DNA of 64,000 bases from Mucilaginibacter sp. Bleaf8 (GTDB lineage Bacteria > Bacteroidota > Bacteroidia > Sphingobacteriales > Sphingobacteriaceae): NCBI RefSeq assembly GCF_018390515.1, contig NZ_JAHBBK010000001.1, positions 124,001 through 188,000 of the forward strand, given 5' to 3'. Every line of letters begins with the position of its first letter. The stretch's first letter is position 1. Shown piece after piece: positions 1 to 7,432 of the stretch. Under the pieces are notes generated by a model that saw nothing but the letters and a program-made list of their open reading frames with translations, ran no database searches and was not told the origin of the DNA. A program made the position numbers and the translations under genes.

Positions 1-423
1 GTGGTTGATTTTTGGGCTACATGGTGTGGTCCTTGCAAAGCCTCATTTCCGGGTATGCAACTGGCCGTAAACAAGTATAAAGATAATCCGAATGTGAAGT
101 TTTTGTTTATCGATACCTGGGAACATGGCGACAATTACATCGACGGCGCAAAGAAGTTTATTGCCGACAATAAATACACTTTCCATGTACTGATAGATGA
201 GAAAAACGAAGATAACCGCCAGGCCAAAGTAGTAACCACGTTCAATGTAGATGGTATACCAACTAAGTTTGTTATTGATGGCAATGGTAATATTCGCTTT
301 AAACATGTTGGCTACTCAGGTAGCACTTCAGGCGTATTGGATGAGGTTTCGGCTATGGTAGATTTGGCTTTAAACCCAGATGCGGCAGTTGCCGGTGCAC
401 AAAAGGTTACAAAGAACGAATAG
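1..423 (+). CDS. TlpA-like thioredoxin-fold protein, C-terminal part (cut by window edge)
   Basis: The reading frame is already open at base 1, so the start and any signal peptide or N-terminal domain lie outside the window. The visible 140 residues form a thioredoxin fold. The redox motif WCGPC is at residues 8-12 and the cis-proline loop GIPTKF has its proline at residue 87. TlpA/ResA-like proteins of Bacteroidota are usually exported or membrane-anchored thiol-disulfide oxidoreductases that reduce periplasmic disulfides. The C-terminal tail after residue 125 is Ala/Lys rich and probably disordered. A strong hairpin terminator follows the stop. Family is clear; substrate cannot be told. Confidence 0.85.
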   Translation: MVDFWATWCGPCKASFPGMQLAVNKYKDNPNVKFLFIDTWEHGDNYIDGAKKFIADNKYTFHVLIDEKNEDNRQAKVVTTFNVDGIPTKFVIDGNGNIRFKHVGYSGSTSGVLDEVSAMVDLALNPDAAVAGAQKVTKNE

Positions 424-445
424 TAAAAACAACTATTGATTTCAA

Positions 446-482
446 TTAAAAAGGGACGCTGATTTTTAGCGTCCCTTTTTAA
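446..482. terminator. Bidirectional intrinsic terminator
   Basis: A 15-bp perfect stem (446-460 with 468-482) closes a 7-nt loop. The core is AAGGGACGCT/AGCGTCCCTT with A and T runs on the two flanks, so it can stop transcription on either strand. It separates the TlpA-like gene from the converging LOG-family gene. Confidence 0.85.
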
Positions 483-501
483 TATGTGATGTAAGGGCCT
501 A

Positions 502-1209
502 TTAAAAGTTGGGCTTCAATAAGTATTTGTTATAGAAGCGGAAGATGTGTTCCACAGCTTCTTCAGCAGTATCTACCAAACGATATAAATTCAAATCATC
601 CGGGCTGATGTTGCTTTCTGCATGCAGCATCTTTTCTTCCACCCAGTCAAATAGTCCTTTCCAGTAATCCAGGCCTACAAAAACAATTGGGAAGCGGGCA
701 ATTTTACCCGTTTGTATCAGGGTAATCGCCTCAAATGATTCATCCATGGTGCCAAAGCCGCCCGGCAGCACGATAAAGCCCTGTGAGTATTTCATGAACA
801 TTACTTTGCGCACAAAGAAATAATCGAACTCCAGTAGTTTATCACGGTCAATATATTTGTTGTGGAACTGCTCAAACGGCAGCTCAATGTTTAAGCCTAC
901 TGATTTGCCGCCGGCTTCATATGCGCCTTTGTTGGCCGCCTCCATAATACCGGGGCCACCGCCTGATATTACACCGAAGCCGCGTTCGGTAAGCATACGG
1001 GCACAATCTTCGGCCAGTTTATAGTATGGATTTTCGTTTTTGGTACGTGCCGAGCCAAATATAGATACACACGGACCAATTTTAGCCAGTTTTTCAAACC
1101 CATCCACAAACTCCGCCATGATCTTGAAGATAGACCAGGAGTCGGTTACTTTTATTTCGTGCCAGTTTTGGTTCTGGAACGCTCTTCTTATTTTTTCTTC
1201 ACCTGTCAT
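502..1209 (-). CDS. LOG-family (TIGR00730) protein, putative nucleoside 5'-monophosphate phosphoribohydrolase
   Basis: The 235-aa product carries both signatures of the LOG family: GGGPGIME at residues 83-90 and PGGFGTMDE at 149-157, the latter being the phosphate-binding and catalytic loop. Characterised members cleave cytokinin riboside 5'-monophosphates or ordinary NMPs to free base and ribose 5-phosphate. In soil bacteria the physiological role is often nucleotide turnover rather than hormone production, so a cytokinin role is not claimed. The gene starts 30 bp after the symporter gene on the same strand and probably shares its transcript. No signal peptide or membrane segment is visible, so the protein should be cytosolic. 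Confidence 0.85.
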   Translation of the reverse strand: MTGEEKIRRAFQNQNWHEIKVTDSWSIFKIMAEFVDGFEKLAKIGPCVSIFGSARTKNENPYYKLAEDCARMLTERGFGVISGGGPGIMEAANKGAYEAGGKSVGLNIELPFEQFHNKYIDRDKLLEFDYFFVRKVMFMKYSQGFIVLPGGFGTMDESFEAITLIQTGKIARFPIVFVGLDYWKGLFDWVEEKMLHAESNISPDDLNLYRLVDTAEEAVEHIFRFYNKYLLKPNF

Positions 1210-1239
1210 ATATAATCTTTTTCAAAATGAATGTAGTAA

Positions 1240-2724
1240 TTAAAGTGCCATTACCTTCGTTTTTGCACGGGAGGTAAGTAGCAAGCCGGCAAAGGTAATT
1301 AAACCATTTACAATGATAAGCTCATTATCAAAAACGTATCCGCCCAATATTGTTTTTGACTCCGTACTTAAAAAATAACACACTGCCGGCGATATTAAAC
1401 AAATAAACGGCACCAGCTTATCATTTACCTGCCTGCCGCTCATAAACAAACCAAAAGCATACAGGCCCAGCAGTGGTCCATAGGTATAGCTTGCTACCTT
1501 GAATATAGCGCTTACTACGGCATCATTATTAACCGAATTAAAAAAGATGATGGTTAAAAACATCAGCGCCGAAAAGGCTACGTGCACGTAATGGCGCAAC
1601 TTTACCATTTTTGGGCTATTGGTGTCATTGCGTTTATTGAAGTTTAAAAAGTCAACGCAGAACGAGGTTGTTAATGCTGTAAGGGCCGAGTCGGTTGTGG
1701 CAAACGTGGCGGCTGTTAGTCCCAGCATAAAAACAATAGCAGGCAAAGTACCCAGGTATTTTAATGCAATAGTAGGATAGAGGTAATCCGTTTTTTCGAC
1801 ACTGATACCGTTTTTTGCGGCGTATATATACAGTAACGCACCAACGCTCAGGAAAAATATATTGATGATTAAAAAAACGGTGGTGAAGCTGAGCATGTTC
1901 TTCTGCGCCTCGCCGATGTTTTTACAGCTCAGGTTTTTCTGCATCAGATCCTGATCCAGCCCCGTCATGGCAACAGTGATAAACAAGCCGCCCATAAACT
2001 GCTTGCTGAAATGGAACTTACTGCTCAGAAAATCATTCCAAAACCAGATTTTAGAGTAGCTGCTGTTTTTGATGGCCTCTGCGGCTTCAAATACATTGTA
2101 ATTTAAACTGCGGCATATAAAGTAAATAGACAAAAAAACCGAAGATACCAGGAACAGGGTTTGCAAACTATCGGTTATAATAATGGTTTTTAAGCCGCCT
2201 TTAAAGGTGTATGACCATATAAGCAACAAGCAAATCATTACCGTAGCCCAGAACGGTATGCCGTAGCTATCGAAAATGAATTTTTGCAGTACAATTACCA
2301 CCAGGTACAACCGGAATGCCGAACCGATGGTGCGGCTAACCAGAAATATACTTGCAGCCGTTTTATAGCTCCACTTCCCTAACGCACTTTCAATATAGCT
2401 GTAAATGGAGGTAAGCTGCATGCGGTAATAAAGCGGAAGCAATAAGCCCGCAATAATTAAAAAGCCCGCCGCATTGCCCAGCACAAACTGAAAGTAAGCA
2501 AACTGGTCGCCGCTGGCAGCGCCTACCTTGCCCGGTACCGAAATGAAGGTAACTCCGCTTAATGCGGTACCAATCATACCAAAGGCTACCAAATACCATT
2601 TTGAATTGCGGTTAGCCACAAAAAAGGTGTCATTGTCTGACGATTGCCGCGAGGTTAAGTAGGAGATAAGAATCAATACCAAAAAGTAACCGGCGATAAA
2701 TAAAAGTAAAATTCCAGGCGACAT
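1240..2724 (-). CDS. Sodium:solute symporter (SSS/SLC5 family)
   Basis: The 494-aa product is a polytopic membrane protein with about 13 hydrophobic helices. Its N-terminus is typical for the SSS family: a first helix at residues 3-23, a polar loop, then a glycine-rich second helix with GMIGTALSGVTF. This fold uses the sodium gradient to import sugars, amino acids, nucleosides or organic acids. The sequence alone does not identify the substrate. Codirectional linkage to a LOG-family nucleotide hydrolase 30 bp downstream weakly suggests a nucleoside or sugar link, which is inference only. No terminator is seen between the two genes. Confidence 0.85.
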   Translation of the reverse strand: MSPGILLLFIAGYFLVLILISYLTSRQSSDNDTFFVANRNSKWYLVAFGMIGTALSGVTFISVPGKVGAASGDQFAYFQFVLGNAAGFLIIAGLLLPLYYRMQLTSIYSYIESALGKWSYKTAASIFLVSRTIGSAFRLYLVVIVLQKFIFDSYGIPFWATVMICLLLIWSYTFKGGLKTIIITDSLQTLFLVSSVFLSIYFICRSLNYNVFEAAEAIKNSSYSKIWFWNDFLSSKFHFSKQFMGGLFITVAMTGLDQDLMQKNLSCKNIGEAQKNMLSFTTVFLIINIFFLSVGALLYIYAAKNGISVEKTDYLYPTIALKYLGTLPAIVFMLGLTAATFATTDSALTALTTSFCVDFLNFNKRNDTNSPKMVKLRHYVHVAFSALMFLTIIFFNSVNNDAVVSAIFKVASYTYGPLLGLYAFGLFMSGRQVNDKLVPFICLISPAVCYFLSTESKTILGGYVFDNELIIVNGLITFAGLLLTSRAKTKVMAL

Positions 2725-2857
2725 AGTATATAGCTGTGCTTAAATGGTTAGCAGTTGCAAGCTAATAAAAACAAGTAAAACTGCACTATACCGCATAGCA
2801 AAACCAATAAATATTTCATTCCATTTTATGGCAACGGCGCTGCTTGTTTACCCTGCA

Positions 2858-2892
2858 TTGACAGCAAAAACGGCTTATTTTTTGTAAATTTG
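2858..2892 (+). promoter_or_regulatory. Bacteroidota-type promoter of recR, leaderless arrangement
   Basis: TAAATTTG at 2885-2892 matches the Bacteroidota -7 consensus TAnnTTTG exactly. TTGACA at 2858-2863 may serve as the upstream element, although the spacing (24 nt after TTG) is somewhat long. The last G of the -7 box is only 4 nt before the recR ATG at 2897, so the predicted transcript start falls at or next to the start codon. Confidence 0.55.
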
Positions 2893-2896
2893 ATGT

Positions 2897-3514
2897 ATGA
2901 ATTTTTCTTCTAAACTGTTAGAAAATGCTGTAACTGAATTCTCGAAGCTGCCGGGTATCGGGCAAAAAACTGCACTTAGACTGGTGTTGCATCTCCTTAA
3001 TCAGGACCGGCCTGACGTGGAGCGTTTTAGCACCGCCATGACTAAGCTGCGCAATGAAATTCAGCACTGCCGTGTTTGCCATAACATTTCAGATTATACC
3101 GTTTGCGAGATATGTTCATCACATAAACGGGATCGTAATACCATCTGCGTGGTTGAAGATACGCGCGATGTGATGGCTATAGAGAATACAAATCAGTACA
3201 CTGGTGTATACCATGTGCTCGGCGGATTGGTTTCGCCGATGGATGGAGTTGGCCCGTCAGACCTTGAAGTGGAGTCGTTAGTGGAGCGTTTGCGGGCAAA
3301 TGAGGTGAAAGAAATCATTTTTGCCCTCAGTGCTACCATGGAAGGAGACACAACTATCTTTTATTTGCATAAAAAGCTAAAAGATTTTAACATAACGCTT
3401 TCTACCATCGCCCGTGGCATAGCGTTTGGAGGTGAGTTGGAGTATGTGGACGAGATAACCCTGGGCCGTTCCATTACCACCAGGGTACCTTACGAAAATT
3501 CACTCGCTAAATAA
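2897..3514 (+). CDS. recR: Recombination mediator protein RecR
   Basis: The 205-aa product is full length for RecR, which works with RecF and RecO to load RecA on gapped single-stranded DNA. In order it shows a helix-hairpin-helix segment with [12 protein letters not shown] (18-29), a four-cysteine zinc site (C58, C61, C70, C73) and a Toprim domain beginning at CVVED (84-88). The Toprim region continues through the conserved [12 protein letters not shown] stretch. The ATG follows a -7 promoter box by 4 nt. The glycosyltransferase gene begins 1 nt after the stop codon, so the two are probably cotranscribed. Confidence 0.97.
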   Translation: MNFSSKLLENAVTEFSKLPGIGQKTALRLVLHLLNQDRPDVERFSTAMTKLRNEIQHCRVCHNISDYTVCEICSSHKRDRNTICVVEDTRDVMAIENTNQYTGVYHVLGGLVSPMDGVGPSDLEVESLVERLRANEVKEIIFALSATMEGDTTIFYLHKKLKDFNITLSTIARGIAFGGELEYVDEITLGRSITTRVPYENSLAK

Positions 3515-3515
3515 C

Positions 3516-4355
3516 ATGAAGCTATCTATCATCGTCGTTAATCAAAACCAATGCAGGGCTCTTCGTCAGGCTTTGTCCTCAGTGAACGAAGCCGCCAGGC
3601 ATTTTGATTACGAGATGATAGTAGTTGACAATGCCTCAATTGACCGCTCCGTTCAAGTGGTTCAAACTGAATTTCCGCATGTAAAGCTTCTTGGAAACGA
3701 AAAAGAATTGAGCTACACCAAAGCGGCCAACCAGGGAATAGAAGCAGCCACCGGAGAATACATTTTGTTAGTTGACCCTTGTACCATAACAGGAGAAGAT
3801 ACGCTTGATAAAGCATTAAGCTTTATGGAATCGCACCCGCATGCAGGTGCTTTAACTGTACGTGCGCTGGATGCGGAAGGTAATTTTATACCTGCCTCTA
3901 AAAACTGCATTCCTTCGGCCTGGATACAGTTCTTTAAATTTAGTGGCTTAAGCCGCCTGTTTCCTAAATCCCGCTTGTTTAGCCGCCGCTTTAAACCGGG
4001 CTGGGACGAGGAGTTTGAAACTACGGAAACAGATATTATTTGCAACAGCTTTATGCTGATGCATAAAAGTGTGCTGGATAAAACGGGTTTTTTTGACGAA
4101 CGCTTCCAGATGTATGGAATGGACATTGATCTTTCTTACCGCATCCGTTTGGCGGGTTTCATGAATTACTATTTCGCTAAAACGTTCGTCATTCATCAGC
4201 AGTCAAAAAAAGCCGATAAATATAGTTGGCAGTATATCAAAAACTTTTATGGAGCAATGCTTACTTTTGCCGGCAAATACCTTGTCCGGATGCCAGAGCT
4301 GCGCATAAAAGGCCCAAGCGGATGGACTGCTCCATCATATGAATTTGAAAGATAA
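3516..4355 (+). CDS. Family 2 glycosyltransferase
   Basis: The 279-aa product has the GT-A nucleotide-sugar fold of the GT2 family. The N-terminal strand LSIIVVNQN is followed by VDNAS (residues 37-41), the AANQGI helix, and the VDP metal-site region near residue 86. The acceptor-side motif YGMDIDLSYRIRLAG corresponds to the conserved ED/DxDLxxR segment of WbbL-like rhamnosyltransferases. Transfer of a sugar to a cell-surface glycan or lipid-linked intermediate is the expected activity; donor and acceptor are unknown. The gene starts 1 nt after recR and overlaps the next gene by 17 bp, so translational coupling to the SDR gene is likely. Confidence 0.85.
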   Translation: MKLSIIVVNQNQCRALRQALSSVNEAARHFDYEMIVVDNASIDRSVQVVQTEFPHVKLLGNEKELSYTKAANQGIEAATGEYILLVDPCTITGEDTLDKALSFMESHPHAGALTVRALDAEGNFIPASKNCIPSAWIQFFKFSGLSRLFPKSRLFSRRFKPGWDEEFETTETDIICNSFMLMHKSVLDKTGFFDERFQMYGMDIDLSYRIRLAGFMNYYFAKTFVIHQQSKKADKYSWQYIKNFYGAMLTFAGKYLVRMPELRIKGPSGWTAPSYEFER

Positions 4356-5154
4356 AATTGTTGTCATTACCGGTGCTTCATCTGGTATTGGTAAGGCTTT
4401 GGCCCATGAATGTGCCAGTCGTGGTGCTAACCTTGTTTTGGCAGCCCGCCAGTATGTTAATCTTTGTGATATTACCGAAAAGATAGAAAAGCAGTATGGC
4501 GTAAAGGCGTTAGCCGTGCAATGTGATGTAAGCATTGAGGACGATTGTGCCTTACTGATTAAACAAGCCGTGCTCACCTTTGGCCGCGTTGATGTGTTGA
4601 TTAACAATGCCGGTATAAGCATGCGCGCCTTGTTTAAGGACCTCGATCTGCAGGTAATTAAACGCCTGATGGACGTTAACTTCTGGGGTACGGTCTATTG
4701 TACCAAATATGCAATGCCCGAATTGCTTAAATCAAAAGGAACGGTAGTTGGCGTATCTTCAATTGCCGGATATAAGGGCTTACCCGGTCGTACAGGGTAC
4801 TCGGCTTCCAAGTTTGCCATGAACGGCTTTTTGGACGCCCTGCGGGTCGAAAATCTGAAAACAGGCGTGCACGTGTTAACGGCTTGTCCGGGTTTCACCG
4901 CATCCAATATCCGCAACACCGCTTTAAACAAAGAAGCCAAGCAACAAGGCGAAAGCAGCCTGGAGGAAGATAAAATGATGACTGCCGAAGAAGTGGCTAA
5001 GATCATTACCGACGGTATTCAAAACCGTTCGCGCACATTGATTATGACAGGGCAGGGAAAACTGACTGTTACCCTGAGCAAGCTGTTCCCGGCATGGCTG
5101 GATAAGCTGGTATATAACGTATTTACCAAAGAAAGAGATCCGCTGTTAAAATAA
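4339..5154 (+). CDS. Short-chain dehydrogenase/reductase (SDR)
   Basis: This is a classical SDR of 271 aa. The Rossmann motif TGASSGIG is at residues 11-18, the NNAG motif at 89-92, catalytic Ser140/141, and the YSASK motif with Tyr154 and Lys158. Such enzymes oxidise or reduce alcohols and ketones with NAD(P)H. The C-terminal 30 residues are hydrophobic and basic (LFPAWLDKLVYNVF), which suggests membrane association as in lipid- or sterol-like SDRs. The ATG lies inside the end of the glycosyltransferase gene. Substrate is unknown; linkage to a glycosyltransferase makes a lipid or surface-sugar substrate possible. Confidence 0.85.
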   Translation: MNLKDKIVVITGASSGIGKALAHECASRGANLVLAARQYVNLCDITEKIEKQYGVKALAVQCDVSIEDDCALLIKQAVLTFGRVDVLINNAGISMRALFKDLDLQVIKRLMDVNFWGTVYCTKYAMPELLKSKGTVVGVSSIAGYKGLPGRTGYSASKFAMNGFLDALRVENLKTGVHVLTACPGFTASNIRNTALNKEAKQQGESSLEEDKMMTAEEVAKIITDGIQNRSRTLIMTGQGKLTVTLSKLFPAWLDKLVYNVFTKERDPLLK

Positions 5155-5208
5155 GAGATCTCTTCCCTTCTTAACGGTGTAAGCAACTGACAACACCTTT
5201 TATTTTCA

Positions 5209-5244
5209 AAGCCCTCCCAACCGGGGGAGGTTTGGGAGGGGCTT
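5209..5244. repeat. Imperfect palindromic repeat / bidirectional terminator
   Basis: The arms GCCCTCCCAACC (5211-5222) and GGTTTGGGAGGGGC (5229-5242) pair with two single-base bulges around a GGGGGA loop. Two flanking A:T pairs extend the stem to 5209 and 5244. It lies between two converging SDR genes and is markedly more GC-rich than its surroundings. The style (GC-rich imperfect palindrome between convergent genes) fits a REP-like dispersed repeat that can double as a terminator. Whether it recurs elsewhere in the genome cannot be seen here. Confidence 0.6.
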
Positions 5245-5248
5245 GGAT

Positions 5249-6109
5249 TTATCCGTTTACAACCTCACCGCCATTGACATGGATAATTTGCCCGGTGATG
5301 TACGATGCATCCTGTGAAGCCAGAAAAACATAAGCGGGAGCAACTTCCGCCGGTTGGCCTGCCCGGCCCAGCGGCACATCCTGGCCAAATGATTTGATTT
5401 TTTCTTCGTCGAACGTAGATACAATGAGTGGTGTCCAGATTGGACCTGGCGCAACACCGTTAACCCTGATTTTCTTTTCAGCCAGATTTTTAGCCAGCGA
5501 GCGGGTAAAGGTTACAATAGCACCTTTGGTTGATGAGTAATCTATCAAATGCGGTGATGAGCGGTAAGCAGTAACCGAAGTCGTGTTAATTATAGAATCG
5601 CCTTCTTGCAGATAGTTCAACGCAGCAGATGCGAAATGAAACTGTGAGAAGATATTGGTTCTGAAGGTAGTATCTAACTGATTTTCGTCAATTTCCTGAA
5701 ATTCGCTTTCCGGGAATTGCATAGCAGCATTGTTTACCAGTATGTTGAGCTTGCCAAAATCGGCTACTGTTTTCTCAACGGATTCTTTACAAAAGTTACT
5801 TTGCTTAATGTCTCCTTTAAGCAGCAGGCAACGCTGGCCGGCTTCTTCAACCAGTCTTTTGGTTTCTTCGGCATCCTGATCCTCGTCCAGATAAACGATA
5901 GCTACATCGGCGCCTTCTTTCGCATAATGTACGCAAATAGCACGGCCAATACCGCTGTCGCCACCGGTAACCAGGGCAACCTTGCCTTGTAATTTACCTG
6001 ATGCTTTATAATCTTCGCTGATATACTCAGGCTTGATATTCATATCTTGCTCGCTGCCCGGCTGGCTATCCTGCTTTTCGCCCGAGAATGATGTTGGTTT
6101 TTGTTCCAT
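5249..6109 (-). CDS. SDR-family oxidoreductase (YhdF/general stress 39-like)
   Basis: The 286-aa product is a classical SDR with a 35-residue polar N-terminal extension typical of the stress-related YhdF/GSP39/glucose-dehydrogenase-like subgroup. Motifs are TGGDSGIG (48-55), NNAA (126-129), Ser178, and Tyr191-x3-Lys195 in DYSSTK. The C-terminal signature ASYITGQIIHVNGG is that of the FabG-like core. An NAD(P)-dependent oxidoreductase is certain; the substrate (sugar, aldehyde or alcohol) is not. It is transcribed convergently to the SDR at 4339 but is clearly a different subfamily, so the two are not a recent duplication. Confidence 0.88.
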   Translation of the reverse strand: MEQKPTSFSGEKQDSQPGSEQDMNIKPEYISEDYKASGKLQGKVALVTGGDSGIGRAICVHYAKEGADVAIVYLDEDQDAEETKRLVEEAGQRCLLLKGDIKQSNFCKESVEKTVADFGKLNILVNNAAMQFPESEFQEIDENQLDTTFRTNIFSQFHFASAALNYLQEGDSIINTTSVTAYRSSPHLIDYSSTKGAIVTFTRSLAKNLAEKKIRVNGVAPGPIWTPLIVSTFDEEKIKSFGQDVPLGRAGQPAEVAPAYVFLASQDASYITGQIIHVNGGEVVNG

Positions 6110-6172
6110 GGTAGTTAATCGTTTCTTTAGTAACCCAAGTATGGTGCTTGGGTTTACTTAAAGTAAAAATAC

Positions 6173-7123
6173 TTAACCAATGGGGAGCTCAGCAGGTATG
6201 TGGTCACTTATCTTGTTAATGTCGAGTACCACTTTACCATCCTGGTCATGATAAAAAGCAGGCGTAAATTTGGCGCCCCAAATCACCTCATCATATTGGT
6301 AGGATGTGCGCGAATGAACCGTTTGGGCAAAGGCGTCATCGTAAGCCTTTATTAATATAGTAAAGATGGCGTTGGTAGCACGTAATTCTTCAAGTGTTAT
6401 GTTTTTTATCGGGCTGTTGTTGTTCAGCGGGTGCACAACCGTCCAGCTAAGGGTTAGCATGCTTACCTTGCTGCGTTCCAGTTCTAACGGGAAAAACTTG
6501 CGTACTGGTTTGCCGTCAACCATCTCGTTATAAGAGAAAATTACTTCCACATCTACATCAATTAATATGTTGCGGCGCTTATTTGCCATCCTGAACATTA
6601 ATCCCCGGCCCGTGCCTAAGTAAGGCGCCACCAGCATCTGATCGCTGTAACTGATCTTGGCCGAGGGCCGGGAAAAACGGCCGTAAAGCAAACCAGTAGC
6701 CAAGGCGAAAGCCAGCAAGCCGATCATGGATTCAAAAGCCGCCACAAAGTTAGTGGCTATACCTTTAGGGCTTATGTGCCCGTAACCTACGGTTGATAGC
6801 GTTTGTGCCGAAAAAAAGAAGGCATCAAAAAAGTGATGCAACGGCGTATTGCCGTCGGCACCGTTTAAGTTATTGATACCGAGCAGCAGGTAGATAGTAG
6901 CAAACAATATATTAGTGATAAGGTAAGCGCCTATCACCATCAACCAAAATTTTGGCCAGCTCATGGTAATAAGTGTATTATAATTATCGAACGTATTGAG
7001 TGCTGGCAGCCCTTTGCGCTTTACGTTGATTGTGCCGTCGCGATTAACAATGCGTTGTGAAATAGCCTGGTTGCCAAAGCCGAGGTCATCTTCGGGGTTA
7101 ATCGCTGTTTTTTCAATTGCCAT
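6173..7123 (-). CDS. KirBac-type inward rectifier potassium channel
   Basis: The 316-aa product has the two-helix pore architecture of bacterial Kir channels. The first transmembrane helix is near residues 58-82, followed by a pore loop with the potassium selectivity filter TVGYG at 111-115 and a second helix near 124-148. The C-terminal half is the beta-rich cytoplasmic gating domain of the IRK family. The protein should sit in the inner membrane and conduct potassium. It is divergent from the trp leader, and no partner gene is adjacent. The assignment is strong from the filter and fold order. Confidence 0.93.
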   Translation of the reverse strand: MAIEKTAINPEDDLGFGNQAISQRIVNRDGTINVKRKGLPALNTFDNYNTLITMSWPKFWLMVIGAYLITNILFATIYLLLGINNLNGADGNTPLHHFFDAFFFSAQTLSTVGYGHISPKGIATNFVAAFESMIGLLAFALATGLLYGRFSRPSAKISYSDQMLVAPYLGTGRGLMFRMANKRRNILIDVDVEVIFSYNEMVDGKPVRKFFPLELERSKVSMLTLSWTVVHPLNNNSPIKNITLEELRATNAIFTILIKAYDDAFAQTVHSRTSYQYDEVIWGAKFTPAFYHDQDGKVVLDINKISDHIPAELPIG

Positions 7124-7175
7124 GTTTTATCAAAGCCCTGCTGCTGTTTAGAGGCCATAAAAATATTACTAAGTA

Positions 7176-7207
7176 TTTGCATTTAGAAAAAAGTATATTC
7201 ATATTTG
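7176..7207 (+). promoter_or_regulatory. Promoter of the trp leader and trpDFBA
   Basis: TTTG at 7176-7179 and CATATTTG at 7200-7207 are separated by 20 nt. This matches the Bacteroidota TTTG-N19-21-TAnnTTTG pattern with one mismatch (first base of the -7 box). The predicted start of transcription is about 7211, some 13 nt before the leader peptide ATG. Confidence 0.6.
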
Positions 7208-7223
7208 CTTCAACAACAAAATA

Positions 7224-7265
7224 ATGAACATACAAAACAACAATTGGTGGTGGCTTAACGAGTAA
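7224..7265 (+). CDS. trpL: trp operon leader peptide (13 codons, three consecutive Trp)
   Basis: The small frame ATG(7224)...TAA(7263-7265) encodes MNIQNNNWWWLNE. Three adjacent TGG codons at 7245-7253 in a 13-codon peptide just upstream of Trp synthesis genes are the hallmark of ribosome-mediated attenuation. The stop codon lies 6 nt before the antiterminator strand (7272-7279). A ribosome that finishes the peptide therefore covers that strand, while one stalled at the Trp codons leaves it free. The peptide has no function beyond being translated. No Shine-Dalgarno is seen; the region before the ATG is A-rich, as is usual in this phylum. Confidence 0.85.
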   Translation: MNIQNNNWWWLNE

Positions 7266-7271
7266 TCGTAA

Positions 7272-7342
7272 GGCAATCCCATGTTGTGTTTTTATATATA
7301 AGAATATTAAAAGGGTTGCCCGCAAGGCAACCCTTTCTTTTT
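7272..7342 (+). promoter_or_regulatory. trp attenuator: mutually exclusive antiterminator and terminator hairpins
   Basis: Terminator: 7310-7320 pairs perfectly with 7326-7336 (11 bp, core AAGGGTTGCC/GGCAACCCTT, 5-nt loop), followed by CTTTTT at 7337-7342. Antiterminator: GGCAATCC at 7272-7279 can instead pair with GGGTTGCC at 7313-7320 (8 bp with one G:U), which uses the 5' arm of the terminator. The two folds exclude each other. With the leader peptide just upstream, this forms a complete amino-acid attenuator for trpDFBA. Confidence 0.85.
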
Positions 7343-7432
7343 GCGCTTAAACTCAGTTGAGGAGTGAATACATTAAGCAATTAAGGACCCAAATAAAATT
7401 TAACATACATTCCCTTTAAGGGACTAAGGAGC

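Larger units (their letters stand above)
7124..7432. other. Divergent intergenic region holding the trp attenuator
   Basis: These 309 bp separate the Kir gene (leftward) from trpD (rightward). They hold a promoter, a Trp-rich leader peptide, an antiterminator and a terminator, each listed separately. Bases 7343-7432, after the terminator, are AT-rich and show no further structure; they form the trpD 5' leader. An antisense open frame across 7113-7325 has no recognisable protein character and is not called. Confidence 0.8.

Noticed and set aside
502..1209. Cytokinin production by the LOG-family protein
   Set aside because: The family includes general nucleotide hydrolases and there is no isopentenyl-transferase gene in the window.
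3713..4126. 137-aa minus-strand open frame across the glycosyltransferase gene
   Set aside because: It is antisense to a strong GT2 gene and has no recognisable motif.
7113..7325. 70-aa minus-strand open frame over the trp leader region
   Set aside because: It crosses the promoter, leader peptide and terminator of the opposite strand and has no family likeness.
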